DNA from: Sphaerisporangium rhizosphaerae | GTDB taxonomy: Bacteria > Actinomycetota > Actinomycetes > Streptosporangiales > Streptosporangiaceae | Direction of reading: 5' to 3' | DNA length: 64,000 nucleotides | NCBI RefSeq assembly: GCF_042665155.1 | Contig: NZ_JBHTCG010000029.1 | Coordinates: forward strand, 55,500 to 119,499 | Shown: piece after piece, positions 1 through 7,494 of the stretch | Numbering within the stretch: position 1 is the stretch's first letter | Layout of the letters: the number at the start of each line of letters is the position of its first letter | Made by a program: the position numbers and the translations under genes | Notes under the pieces: generated by a model | The model's input: the letters and a program-made list of their open reading frames with translations, nothing else | Databases searched by the model: none | Told to the model about the DNA's origin: nothing

Positions 1-525
1 GCGCTCGGCGAGCACCCCGGCCAGCGCGTCGACGGCGATCGGGTCCAGGCCGGAGAACGGCTCGTCCAGGACGAGCACCTCGGGATCGTGGATGAGCGCG
101 ACGGCGAGCTGGACGCGCTGCTGGTTGCCCAGGGACAGGCTGTCGACGTCGTCGCCGCGTCGCTCTGCCAGGCCCAGCCGCTCGATGAGGGCGTCGGCGG
201 AGCGGCGGGCGTCCGGCGCGGCCATGCCGCCGAGCCGGCCGAAGTACTCGACCTGCTCGGCCACCCGCATCTTGGCGTACAGCCCGCGTTCTTCGGGCAT
301 GTAGCCGAACCTGCGGCGGGTGTCGTGGCCGACGGGCGCGCCGTTCCAGCGCACCCGCCCGGCGTCGGCGCCGAGCACGCCCATCACGATGCGCATGGTG
401 GTCGTCTTGCCGGCCCCGTTGGCGCCGACGAAGCCGAACATCTCGCCGGGGCGAACGGTCAGGCTCACGCCGTCGAGCGCGACGGTGTCCCCGTAGCGCT
501 TTTCGAGCCCTTCCACCTCAAGCAT
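1..525 (-). CDS. ABC transporter ATP-binding protein, 3' end cut by window edge
   Basis: ATPase subunit of an ABC exporter; it would power a membrane partner encoded beyond the left edge. The N-terminal 175 residues are present. They show the Walker A motif GANGAGKTTT near residue 34, the signature LSLGNQQRVQLA, and a Walker B followed by DEPFSGLDP. The order and spacing are those of the CcmA/NatA (drug or Na+ export) group. The ATG at 525 overlaps the last codons of the preceding winged-helix gene by 8 bases, so the two are translationally coupled. The substrate cannot be inferred. The C-terminal part and the permease lie outside the window. Confidence 0.93.
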   Translation of the reverse strand, partial: MLEVEGLEKRYGDTVALDGVSLTVRPGEMFGFVGANGAGKTTTMRIVMGVLGADAGRVRWNGAPVGHDTRRRFGYMPEERGLYAKMRVAEQVEYFGRLGGMAAPDARRSADALIERLGLAERRGDDVDSLSLGNQQRVQLAVALIHDPEVLVLDEPFSGLDPIAVDALAGVLAER

Positions 526-835
526 GGGGGGATCCCTTCATGATCTTCTCGAGCACCGAGACGTACTCGCGGAAGGCCTCGCGTCCCCGGGGGGTGAGCG
601 AGAGCCAGGTGCCGGGCTTCTTGCTGATGAAGGCCTTCTCGACCTTGACGTAGCCCGCCTCTTCGAGGGTCAGCATGTGCTTGGACAGCAGCGAGTCGCT
701 GACCTCGATGGTGTCGCGCAGGAACCGGAACTCCACGTTGTCCGCGGCGGCCAGCGCCGCCATGATCGACAGGCGGACCGGCGTGTGGATGAGCTGGTCC
801 AGGTCGTGGCGGGGGTGGGCGCCGCTCTCGGTCAC
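518..835 (-). CDS. Small winged-helix transcriptional regulator
   Basis: A 105-residue DNA-binding protein. The region HTPVRLSIMAALAAADNVEF followed by SDSLLSKHMLTLEEAGYVKV is a typical winged helix of the DUF4364/MarR-like 'transcriptional regulator' group that sits next to ABC exporters. The wing ends with WLSLTPRGREAF. I chose the GTG at 835, which overlaps the stop of the upstream membrane-protein gene as GTGA; the open frame runs further upstream but only as a shadow of that gene. It probably controls its own operon with the ABC transporter, which is inference from position. No ligand-binding domain is visible beyond the winged helix. Confidence 0.9.
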   Translation of the reverse strand: MTESGAHPRHDLDQLIHTPVRLSIMAALAAADNVEFRFLRDTIEVSDSLLSKHMLTLEEAGYVKVEKAFISKKPGTWLSLTPRGREAFREYVSVLEKIMKGSPHA

Positions 836-1305
836 CTGGCGCCGTCCCAGGGACGCAGGCGCCAGGCGGCGTACAGCACGGGGACGGCGGCGGCGACCGC
901 GGCGGCGAGGCCCGCGGCCACCCACCAGCCGGAGGGCCGCTCGGGCATGACGTAGTACCCGAACAGCGCCACGCCGACCATGACGGCCACCCAGACGAGG
1001 GCCACCCGCGAGTGCAGGCGGGAGTGGCCGTAGACGCCGAGGCTGTAGGCGTAGACGAAGGACAGCGCGGTCATCGCCAGCCAGGCGATGCCGGCGATCC
1101 GCGGGATGGGCGACGAGGCGAAGAACATCGCCGGCCAGTACAGCAGCGCCGCGACGCCCCAGACGAGGTAGAGCCACCCCATCGCGGCGGCGGACCGTCC
1201 GACGCTCCTGCGCACGCGGCCGATCTGCGCGAGCGCCTCGCCCGCGCTCATGTCCGTCTCGGAGCCCGTGTGCGTCCCCGCACCCTGATCGTCACCGGCG
1301 TTCAT
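832..1305 (-). CDS. Four-helix integral membrane protein of unknown function
   Basis: A 157-residue protein with a hydrophilic N-terminus and about four hydrophobic segments (MGWLYLVWGVAALLYW, IAGIAWLAMTALSFVYAY, ALVWVAVMVGVALFGYYV, WVAAGLAAAVAAAVPVLY). I do not recognise a catalytic motif. It is the first gene of a coupled operon with a winged-helix regulator and an ABC ATPase, so it may sense or assist the exporter (inference). An upstream in-frame start at 1335 exists, but the predicted transcription start lies near 1327 and AAGGGGG precedes the ATG at 1305, so the shorter form was chosen. Confidence 0.82.
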   Translation of the reverse strand: MNAGDDQGAGTHTGSETDMSAGEALAQIGRVRRSVGRSAAAMGWLYLVWGVAALLYWPAMFFASSPIPRIAGIAWLAMTALSFVYAYSLGVYGHSRLHSRVALVWVAVMVGVALFGYYVMPERPSGWWVAAGLAAAVAAAVPVLYAAWRLRPWDGAR

Positions 1306-1333
1306 GCCCTCATCCCCCTTTCCTGTACTCAAC

Positions 1334-1362
1334 AAGTTAGCAAGCGCTCAACTCCCATTCAA
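1334..1362 (-). promoter_or_regulatory. Sigma70-type promoter of the membrane protein/regulator/ABC operon
   Basis: On the minus strand TTGAAT (1362-1357) and TAACTT (1339-1334) are separated by exactly 17 bases. Transcription would start near 1327, about 22 bases before the chosen ATG at 1305. Two similar half-elements, AGCGCT within 1343-1348 and AGTGCT within 1362-1367, flank the -35 and could bind the winged-helix regulator; that is speculation. Confidence 0.55.
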
Positions 1363-1438
1363 GTGCTTCACCGGACGTTGAGAACAACGAACCCCGGCAC
1401 GGCGCGCGGCAGCCGTACCGGGGCGGACGAGGTGGACG

Positions 1439-2056
1439 TCAGAGGACGATGATCACCTCGAGCGTGCGGGGGCCGTGCACCCCCTCGACGCGGTTGAGCT
1501 CGATGTCGCTGGTCGCCGACGGGCCGCTGATCCACGTCATCGGCCGCGACGCGTCCAGGCGCGCGACCGCCTCGGGGACGCCGGGCACGATCTGCCCGGC
1601 GCGCACGACGCACAGGTGGTAGTCGGGCACCAGGGTGAGGGCCCTGCGTCCCTGGCCGGGGCCCGCGTCCAGGATGATCGTGCCGGTCTCGGCGATGGCG
1701 GCCGCGCAGCCGGTGACCACGCCGTCCGCCGCGTCCAGCTCGGCGGCGGACGGCGGCGGGACGTCGCCCAGCCGTTCCACGCCGGGCGGCAACGCGCCCA
1801 GCCACTCCTCGGGCAGCCCGCCGGGGACGACCAGGCGGCGCGCGCCCCGGCCGGCCAGCGCGTCCGCGACCGTGGCCGCCACCTGGGCGGCGGGGACGAC
1901 GTGCACGGTCGCCCGGTAGTCGCGGACCCGTTCTGCGAACAGTTCGACGCCGCCCGGCTCATCGCGGGAAGGACGGTAACCGCGCGTCACCTCCACCGGC
2001 GGCGCGCCGGCGACGGCCGAGCGGATGCGCGCCAAGATGGCCTCGCGCGAGCTCAT
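1439..2056 (-). CDS. lutC: LutC-type lactate utilisation protein (LUD domain)
   Basis: A 205-residue LUD-domain protein, the third subunit of the LutABC (YkgEFG) complex that oxidises L-lactate to pyruvate. The family signature GCAAAIAETGTIILD lies about residue 115, followed by ALTLVPDYHLCVV and WISGPSATSDIELNRVEGVHGP near the C-terminus, all characteristic of LutC/YkgG. Length matches the family (about 200-240). The ATG at 2056 has GAGGTGG in front of it. Upstream, two 50-bp cassettes that each repeat the ribosome site and the start ATGAGCTCGC lie between this gene and lutB. The gene order lutA-lutB-lutC and the regulator upstream support the call. Confidence 0.93.
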   Translation of the reverse strand: MSSREAILARIRSAVAGAPPVEVTRGYRPSRDEPGGVELFAERVRDYRATVHVVPAAQVAATVADALAGRGARRLVVPGGLPEEWLGALPPGVERLGDVPPPSAAELDAADGVVTGCAAAIAETGTIILDAGPGQGRRALTLVPDYHLCVVRAGQIVPGVPEAVARLDASRPMTWISGPSATSDIELNRVEGVHGPRTLEVIIVL

Positions 2057-2106
2057 CGGCCCACCTCGCGGACGCACGCCACGATCATCCCTCTGTGCGA
2101 GCTCAT
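2053..2106 (-). CDS. Possible 17-residue micro-ORF 2 between lutB and lutC
   Basis: ATG at 2106 overlaps the stop of micro-ORF 1. The frame reads MSSHRGMIVACVREVGR and its TGA overlaps the lutC ATG at 2056. AAGGTGG precedes the start. It is the second copy of the 50-bp cassette. Translation would couple lutB to lutC without a gap; no function of the peptide itself can be inferred. Confidence 0.35.
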   Translation of the reverse strand: MSSHRGMIVACVREVGR

Positions 2107-2156
2107 CGGCCCACCTTCCGGACGCGCACCGAGACCACATCTCCCTGCGAGCTCAT
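2103..2156 (-). CDS. Possible 17-residue micro-ORF 1 between lutB and lutC
   Basis: ATG at 2156 overlaps the lutB stop as ATGA. The frame reads MSSQGDVVSVRVRKVGR and stops at 2103, where its TGA overlaps the ATG of the second micro-ORF. GGAGGACC lies just before its start inside the lutB end. It shares the first three residues with LutC and the last residues VR-VGR with micro-ORF 2. Whether the peptide has a function or merely passes ribosomes on to lutC is unknown. Confidence 0.35.
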   Translation of the reverse strand: MSSQGDVVSVRVRKVGR

Positions 2157-3574
2157 CGGTCCTCCTCCTGCGTGCGCCGCCACCAGTCGCGGAACGACTC
2201 GCGCGGCACGGGCGGCACGTCCCGGGTGGCGGTCCAGGCCGCGCCGGGGCCCGGCAGGTGCGTCTTGGGCACCAGCCCGCGAAGGCGGGTGACCAGCCGC
2301 TGGGCGCTCCGCAGCCGCACGGGCTCGTCCAGCACCCAGCCGGCGGCCGCCAGCCCGGCCCGTTCGGCCGGGGCGTGCGGAGCCCTGGCCCGCAGATGGA
2401 CCAGCACCTCGGGGATGTCGATGGCCACCGGGCACACGTCGTAGCACGCCCCGCACAGACTGGAGGCGTACGGCAGCGAGGCGTCCAGCTCGGAGGTCAT
2501 GCCGCGAAGCTGCGGGGTGAGGATGGCCCCGATCGGCCCCGGGTAGACCGAGCCGTACGCGTGGCCGCCGACCCGCTCGTAGACCGGGCAGACGTTCAGG
2601 CAGGCCGAGCAGCGGATGCAGCGCAGTGCCTGGCGCCCGATCTCGTCGGCCAGGACGTCGGTGCGGCCGTTGTCCAGCAGCACCAGATGGAACTCCTGGC
2701 CCTCCGCGGCGCCGGTCCACATGGAGGTGTAGGGGTTCATGCGCTCCCCCGTGGAGCTGCGCGGCAGAAGCTGCAGGAACACCTCCAGGTCGCGCCAGGT
2801 CGGCAGGACCTTCTCGATGCCCACCACGCTGATCAGGGTCTGCGGCAGGGTCAGGCACATGCGGCCGTTGCCCTCCGACTCCAGCACGACGAGCGTGCCG
2901 GTCTCGGCGATCAGGAAGTTGGCGCCCGAGACGCCGACCTTGGTGGACAGGAAGCGCTCGCGCAGGTGCAGCCGGGCGGCGTCGGCGAGCGTGCCGGGCT
3001 CGTCCCCCAGGCCTTCGGGGGCGGGACGGCCCCACTCCCCCATGTGCGCGAGGAAGATCTCACGGATCTCCGAGCGGTTGCGGTGGATGGCCGGCACCAG
3101 GATGTGCGAGGGCCAGTCGTCGCCGAGCTGGACGATGAGCTCGGCCAGGTCGGTCTCGTAGCCGGTGATGCCTTCGCGTTCCAGGGCCTCGTTGAGGTCG
3201 ATCTCCTGCGTCACCATGGATTTGACCTTCATGACCCGCGTCTCGCCGGTGGCCTTGATCAGGCCGGTGACGATGCGGTCGGCCTCGGCGGAGTCCGACG
3301 CCCAGTGGACGTGGCCGCCCGCCTCGACGACGGCCTCCTCGGCCTGGACCAGGTAGCGGTCGAGGTTGCGCAGCACGTCGTCCTTGATGGCGCGCCCGGC
3401 CTCGCGCAGTTCGTGCCAGTCGGGCAGCTCCGACACCACCGCGCCGCGCCTGGCCCGGATGGTGTGGGTGGCCTTGCGCAGGTTGAACCGCAGTTGGGAG
3501 TCCGCCAGCGCCTTCTCGGCGTTGCGCGGGAAGGAGGGCATCCCGAGAAAGGTGCCCTGCCCGGGGCCGCTCAT
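2153..3574 (-). CDS. lutB: LutB-type lactate utilisation iron-sulfur protein
   Basis: A 473-residue subunit of the cytoplasmic L-lactate oxidation complex. The N-terminal two thirds form a LUD domain with GANFLIAETGTLVVLESEGN near residues 217-237. A ferredoxin-like part follows with C319-x2-C322-x2-C325-x3-C329-P and C374-x2-C377-x3-C381-P, the ligands for 4Fe-4S clusters. A C-terminal DUF3390-like tail ends in RDWWRR. Length and order match LutB/YkgF. AAGGAGA stands seven bases before the ATG at 3574. Its stop at 2153 overlaps the first of two micro-ORFs that precede lutC. Confidence 0.96.
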   Translation of the reverse strand: MSGPGQGTFLGMPSFPRNAEKALADSQLRFNLRKATHTIRARRGAVVSELPDWHELREAGRAIKDDVLRNLDRYLVQAEEAVVEAGGHVHWASDSAEADRIVTGLIKATGETRVMKVKSMVTQEIDLNEALEREGITGYETDLAELIVQLGDDWPSHILVPAIHRNRSEIREIFLAHMGEWGRPAPEGLGDEPGTLADAARLHLRERFLSTKVGVSGANFLIAETGTLVVLESEGNGRMCLTLPQTLISVVGIEKVLPTWRDLEVFLQLLPRSSTGERMNPYTSMWTGAAEGQEFHLVLLDNGRTDVLADEIGRQALRCIRCSACLNVCPVYERVGGHAYGSVYPGPIGAILTPQLRGMTSELDASLPYASSLCGACYDVCPVAIDIPEVLVHLRARAPHAPAERAGLAAAGWVLDEPVRLRSAQRLVTRLRGLVPKTHLPGPGAAWTATRDVPPVPRESFRDWWRRTQEEDR

Positions 3575-3635
3575 CGCGTGTCTCCTTCACAGGTGTGGAA
3601 GCACGGGGCTCCTTCGCGGACGGACAGGGGCCGCC

Positions 3636-4412
3636 TCACCGCTCGGCCTCGGTGCTCGCGAGGATCTCCGCCAGGTGCATGACCCGGACGCCGGAGCGCT
3701 GGCGGTTCAGCGTGCCGCCGATGTGCATCAGGCAGGAGTTGTCGGCCGCGCAGAGCACCTCGGCGCCGGTGGTCATGACGTTGGCCACCTTGTCGGCGCA
3801 CATGGCCGAGGAGACGGCGGCGTTCTTGACCGCGAAGGTGCCGCCGAACCCGCAGCACTCCTCGGCCCCCGGCAGCGGGACCAGTTCGAGGCCCCGGACG
3901 TTGCGCAGCAGGGCGGCGGGGCGGTCGCCGACGCGCAGGCCGCGCAGCGAGTGGCACGTCGGGTGGTAGGTCACCCGGTGCGGGAAATAGGCGCCGACGT
4001 CGGTGACGCCGAGCACGTCCACCAGGAACTCCGACAGGTCGTGCACCTTGGGCGCCGTCTCGGCCACCGCCCGCGCGAACGGCGAGCGCCCCGCGTGGGC
4101 GCTCGCGAACGCCGCCGGCCGCGTGGCGCCCATGCCCGCCGCCAGCTTCGGGTACTGCTCGCGCACCATGGCGGCGCACGACCCCGAGGGCGTCACCACG
4201 GCGTCGTATCCGGCGAAGACGTCCAGGAAGTGCCGGGCCAGCCGGACGCCCTCGTCCCGGTAGCCGGTGTTGGCGTGCATCTGGCCGCAGCACGTCTGGG
4301 CCTCGGGGAACTCCACCTCGCAACCGAGGCGGCGCAGCAGCGTCACGACCGCCTTGCCGGTGTCCGGGAAGAGCGTGTCGTTGACACACGTGATGAACAG
4401 TGCGACCCGCAT
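3636..4412 (-). CDS. lutA: LutA-type lactate utilisation protein (cysteine-rich CCG domains)
   Basis: A 258-residue heterodisulfide-reductase-like subunit of the LutABC complex. It has two CCG domains: TCCGQMHANTGY near residue 41 and ECCGFGGTFAVKN near residue 190, with the accompanying cysteines in SGSCAAMV and HPTCHS. These are the expected ligands for iron-sulfur clusters. It is the first gene of lutABC and starts at the ATG at 4412 behind GGAAAGG. The 61-base gap to lutB has no terminator. The divergent FadR-type regulator and the palindrome at 4480-4500 very likely control it. Confidence 0.95.
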   Translation of the reverse strand: MRVALFITCVNDTLFPDTGKAVVTLLRRLGCEVEFPEAQTCCGQMHANTGYRDEGVRLARHFLDVFAGYDAVVTPSGSCAAMVREQYPKLAAGMGATRPAAFASAHAGRSPFARAVAETAPKVHDLSEFLVDVLGVTDVGAYFPHRVTYHPTCHSLRGLRVGDRPAALLRNVRGLELVPLPGAEECCGFGGTFAVKNAAVSSAMCADKVANVMTTGAEVLCAADNSCLMHIGGTLNRQRSGVRVMHLAEILASTEAER

Positions 4413-4479
4413 CGCGGCCTTTCCTCAAGACGCTCCGGACCCACCCGGAACGAACGCGCCGGTGGACGCCCCTGGAACC

Positions 4480-4500
4480 GAGTATGGTCAGACCATACTC
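4480..4500. promoter_or_regulatory. Perfect palindromic operator between lutA and its divergent regulator
   Basis: The arms GAGTATGGTC and GACCATACTC flank one central A, giving a perfect 21-base palindrome. The core TGGTCAGACCA matches the TGGTnnnACCA operators of the FadR subfamily of GntR regulators, to which the neighbouring gene at 4521 belongs. CATACT at 4494-4499 could serve as the -10 of the regulator gene and its mirror image as a -10 for lutA, so binding would repress both directions. Confidence 0.85.
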
Positions 4501-4520
4501 CAGGCGAGAGGGACGGTCAC

Positions 4521-5213
4521 GTGGCGGACGGCAGGCGACGCACACGCGCGTTCGAGGAGGTGCTCCTCCAGGTCGAACGGCGCATCGCCGACGACGGCCT
4601 CAAGGTGGGAGACCGCCTGCCAGGCGAGCGGCAACTGGCCGAGCAGCTCCAGGTCAGCCGGTCCTCGGTCCGCGAGGCGATTCGCGTCCTGGAGACGCTG
4701 GGGGTGGTGTCCTCGCAGGTGGGCCGCGGTCCGGACGCGGGGGCGGTGCTCACCTCCCGGCCCGACAGCGCGCTGACCGACCTGCTGCGCCTGAGCCTCG
4801 GCCTGTCCAGCCTCTCGCTGCGCGAGGTCATCGACACCCGCCTGATGATCGAACGCTGGTCCGCCGAACACGCCGCGCGCGCCGCCCCCCTGCCGGAGCC
4901 CGCCGAGGCGCTGATGGAGGCGATGCCGGCCATGGAGGCCGCCGCGAGCGCCGAGGACTTCGTGCGACACGACATCGCCTTCCACGTGGCCATCGCCGAG
5001 GCGTCGGGCAACCGGCTCATCGCCGCGGTGATGCGCGCGCTGCGCGGGGCGATGCGCAAGTACGCGATCGAAGCGGTCGACCGGCTCGGCGACACGCGCG
5101 TGCTGCGCGAGGACCACCGCCGCATCCACGACGCCATCGTCTCCGGCGACGCCGCCACCGCGGTCGACGCCGTAACGGCGCACCTGGCCCACGCCTACCC
5201 CGAGCTCTTCTAG
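4521..5213 (+). CDS. FadR/LldR-type GntR regulator of lactate utilisation
   Basis: A 230-residue cytoplasmic repressor. The winged helix spans residues 10-75 with PGERQLAEQLQVSRSSVREAIRVLE, the GntR signature. The C-terminal FCD ligand domain carries the metal-site residues in RLMIERW, FVRHDIAFHVAIAEASGN and EDHRRIHDAI. FadR-type regulators next to lutABC sense lactate (LldR), which is the expected ligand here. The start is the GTG at 4521 behind GAGAGGGA; longer frames upstream overlap the operator and lutA. It is transcribed away from lutABC and the shared 108-bp gap holds one perfect operator, so autoregulation is likely. Confidence 0.92.
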   Translation: MADGRRRTRAFEEVLLQVERRIADDGLKVGDRLPGERQLAEQLQVSRSSVREAIRVLETLGVVSSQVGRGPDAGAVLTSRPDSALTDLLRLSLGLSSLSLREVIDTRLMIERWSAEHAARAAPLPEPAEALMEAMPAMEAAASAEDFVRHDIAFHVAIAEASGNRLIAAVMRALRGAMRKYAIEAVDRLGDTRVLREDHRRIHDAIVSGDAATAVDAVTAHLAHAYPELF

Positions 5214-5281
5214 GACTTCCGCCGGCCGTCCGTCCCCCGGAGCACCGGCATGGAACCACGCAGGACGTGAACACGACAAAA

Positions 5282-5329
5282 GCCAAAGAAGTGTTTGACA
5301 TCCGCCGATGCCAAAGTATTGTTTGACAT
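5282..5329 (+). promoter_or_regulatory. Leaderless promoter with tandem direct repeat
   Basis: TTGACA at 5295-5300 and TATTGT at 5317-5322 are 16 bases apart, placing transcription start at about 5329-5330, on the A of the ATG at 5330. The block GCCAAAG-n-n-(T/G)TGTTTGACAT occurs twice, at 5282-5301 and 5311-5329, so the second copy overlaps the -10 and the start codon. The twin sites suggest autorepression by the ArsR-like protein encoded immediately downstream. Confidence 0.65.
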
Positions 5330-5917
5330 ATGCAGATCAGCGATCCGAAGGCGATCAGGGCCCTGGCCCACCCGCTCCGCCTCGACCTGCTCGAACTGCT
5401 CGCCACGATCGGCCCGGCCACGGCCGCCCGGTGCGGGCGCGTCCTCGGCTCCTCCCAGGCGAACTGCTCCTTCCACCTGCGCCAGCTCGCCAAATACGGC
5501 TTCGTGGAAGACGCCGGCCCAGGGCGCGACCGGCGCGAGCGGCAGTGGCGGGTCCCCGACCGGCGGCCGGCGCTGCGCATCGCGGCCGGCGGCGACGCCG
5601 TCGTCACGCGGCAGCTCCAGCGGGTCGTGGTCGAGCGCGAGACGCAGGCGATCCTCGACCACATCGACCGCGGGGGCGGCGACGAGCAGGCATGGGACCA
5701 CAAGGCGGGCATGGTGACCGCGGTGGCCGTCCTGTCCGCCGACGAGGCCGCCGAACTCAAGGAGAGGTGGAAGGCGCTCCTCGAGCCCTACACGACGAGG
5801 ACCACGAGCGGCTCTCACCAGCTCGAACCCGGACAGCGTCATGTCCGGTACTTCATGGCGGCGACGCCGATGCCAGATTTCGACTCACGGGACGACGATG
5901 ATGAATCCGACGACTGA
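5330..5917 (+). CDS. ArsR-like winged-helix transcriptional regulator
   Basis: A 195-residue regulator. Residues 1-80 form an ArsR/HTH_20 winged helix: AIRALAHPLRLDLLELL, then SSQANCSFHLRQLAKYGFVED as recognition helix, and a wing ending RERQWRVP. The C-terminal part (90-195) is helical and ends in a run of acidic residues (DSRDDDDESDD). No metal-binding CxC motif of classical ArsR is present, so the ligand is not metal by this evidence. The ATG at 5330 coincides with the predicted transcription start. The downstream hydrolase gene overlaps its 3' end by 20 bases, so the two form an operon. Confidence 0.88.
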   Translation: MQISDPKAIRALAHPLRLDLLELLATIGPATAARCGRVLGSSQANCSFHLRQLAKYGFVEDAGPGRDRRERQWRVPDRRPALRIAAGGDAVVTRQLQRVVVERETQAILDHIDRGGGDEQAWDHKAGMVTAVAVLSADEAAELKERWKALLEPYTTRTTSGSHQLEPGQRHVRYFMAATPMPDFDSRDDDDESDD

Positions 5918-6857
5918 CGGCCTGATCGACTTCGTGAGCGCCGCCCCTGCCACCGGCTCCCTGGACGTCGCGTGGAGCCACGGCGCGCCCCCTGGAAGGC
6001 CCGCCCGCGATCCGCTGATCCAGGTCCACCACTACGACGAGCACACCGTCATCATGCGTCAGAGCAAGTCGGTGAATTACGAGGCCCCGTTCCTCTACCT
6101 GCTGTTCGGCAACGACCGGGCCCTGCTGCTCGACACCGGCGCCACCGCCGACCCCGGCCTGTTCCCGCTGCGCGAGACGGTCGACCGGCTCATCGCCGCC
6201 TGGCTCGAACACCACCCGCGCGAGGAGTACGAACTGATCGTCGCGCACACCCACGGGCACGGCGACCACGTGGCCGCCGACCCGCAGTTCGCCGGCCGCC
6301 CCGCGACCACCGTGGTGGCGCGGGATGTGGAGGCCGTGCGGGCGTTCTTCGGATTCGGCGAGGGCTGGCCCGCCGAGACCGTCGCCTTCGACCTGGGCGG
6401 CCGGGTCCTTTCGATCCTGGGCTCGCCGGGCCACCACAAGGCGGCGATCACCGTCTACGATCCCTGGACCGCGATCCTGCTCACGGGCGACACCGTCCTG
6501 CCCGGCAGGCTGTACGCCTTCGACTTCCCCGCCTACCTCGCGACGCTCGATCGCCTGGTCGCCTTCGCCGAGACCCACCCCGTGGCCCACGTGCTCGGCT
6601 GCCACGTCGAGATGACGAGCCACCCAGGCCGCGACTACCCGCTCGGCGCCGCCTACCAGCCCGACGAGCGCGCCCCCGAGATGACCGTGGCCCACCTGGC
6701 GGCCATCCGGGACGCGGCGGCGTCCGTCGCGGGCAAGCGAGGAGTCCACCGGTTCGACGACTTCCTCATCTACAACCAGCCCCGCCGTAGCGACATGCTC
6801 AAGCTCATGGCCCGCGGGCTGGCGCACAAGGCCCGCGCCGCGCTCTCGCGGCGGTGA
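5898..6857 (+). CDS. Metallo-beta-lactamase-fold hydrolase
   Basis: A 319-residue enzyme of the metallo-beta-lactamase superfamily. The zinc site motif HTHGHGDH lies about residue 118, with GSPGHHKAAI (third histidine), LLTGDTVLPG (bridging aspartate) and LGCHVEM (last histidine) following in the usual order. The substrate is not evident; the family includes glyoxalase II-like thioesterases and lactonases. Two ATGs at 5898 and 5901 are possible starts. The gene overlaps the regulator gene and is likely controlled by it. The N-terminal 60 residues before the first beta-strand are longer than in minimal family members. Confidence 0.85.
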   Translation: MMNPTTDGLIDFVSAAPATGSLDVAWSHGAPPGRPARDPLIQVHHYDEHTVIMRQSKSVNYEAPFLYLLFGNDRALLLDTGATADPGLFPLRETVDRLIAAWLEHHPREEYELIVAHTHGHGDHVAADPQFAGRPATTVVARDVEAVRAFFGFGEGWPAETVAFDLGGRVLSILGSPGHHKAAITVYDPWTAILLTGDTVLPGRLYAFDFPAYLATLDRLVAFAETHPVAHVLGCHVEMTSHPGRDYPLGAAYQPDERAPEMTVAHLAAIRDAAASVAGKRGVHRFDDFLIYNQPRRSDMLKLMARGLAHKARAALSRR

Positions 6858-6983
6858 AGCCCCCGCCGTGAGCCGGCCCCTCGCGCCACCACCGCCCCTC
6901 GCTGACCCGTCCCCGGCAGGCTCGCCACCACCTCACCAGTCCTTCGTGGGACGGTCGCCGCGTTCGGCGGCGCGTGTGCGTGT

Positions 6984-7481
6984 TCAGGTGAGCTGCCGTT
7001 CCTTCTGTCGCCGCATGAGCTCCTCGATGGCGGTGGGCAGGGTCGTCTCGAAGTCGATCAGTTTGGCCCAGGTCGGCTTCACCACGACCCGGACCATGCC
7101 GAGGTAGAGCGACTTCACGCCTTCCTCCCACTCGGCCCGTTGCTCGGGCGTCATCTCATACGTGCCGTTCCACTGGAGGTACTCCTCCGGGATGCCGTCG
7201 ACGACGTCCAGCTCCGCCCGGCCGCGGATGAGCAGGACCTTCGGCGGGTGCGACTCGGTGTCGATCGTCAGGGCGACCGCGGGATCGCGACGCAACGCCG
7301 GGAGCTTCCGTGCGTTCGTCGCGGTGCACATGACGATCTCCGTGCCGTTCCAGGTGACCCCGATCGGGATCGACCGGGGCGTCCCGTCGAGCGCGATGAA
7401 GGCCAGCCTGGCCAGGTCGCGGGCCAGCAGTTCCTGGCTGAGCGGGCGGTTCAGCACCTCGTCGATGGCGTGCTGGTCCAT
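6984..7481 (-). CDS. Pyridoxamine 5'-phosphate oxidase-like split-barrel protein
   Basis: A 165-residue split beta-barrel flavin- or F420-binding protein. LARLAFIALDGTPRSIPIGVTWNGTEIVMCTATNARKLPALRRDP is the standard first half of the PNPOx-like fold (quoted here in pieces as FIALDGTPRS, MCTATNARK and LRRDPAVALTIDTE), with the barrel completed by VLLIRGRAELD and VRVVVKPTW. Such proteins bind FMN, F420 or heme; the exact cofactor cannot be fixed by eye. The ATG at 7481 has AGAGGAG before it, and only 13 bases separate it from the upstream dioxygenase-like gene, so the two are probably cotranscribed. Confidence 0.8.
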   Translation of the reverse strand: MDQHAIDEVLNRPLSQELLARDLARLAFIALDGTPRSIPIGVTWNGTEIVMCTATNARKLPALRRDPAVALTIDTESHPPKVLLIRGRAELDVVDGIPEEYLQWNGTYEMTPEQRAEWEEGVKSLYLGMVRVVVKPTWAKLIDFETTLPTAIEELMRRQKERQLT

Positions 7482-7494
7482 GGTCGGAGCTCCT

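Larger units (their letters stand above)
2046..2156 (-). repeat. Tandem 50-bp cassettes repeating the ribosome site and start of lutC
   Basis: Read on the minus strand, the block GGTGGGCCGATGAGCTCGC (or a close variant) occurs three times, with ATG at 2156, 2106 and 2056, exactly 50 bases apart. The two full units share ATGAGCTCGCA, a central GTCCG and the terminal AGGTGGGCCG. Each unit forms a complete 17-codon frame that ends in a TGA overlapping the next ATG. This looks like local tandem duplication of the lutC translation-start region. Confidence 0.85.

Noticed and set aside
1475..3682. 735-codon open frame opposite lutC and lutB
   Set aside because: Composition is that of a GC-rich shadow (Arg, Ala, Gly, His) with no family motif, and it covers well-supported lut genes on the other strand.
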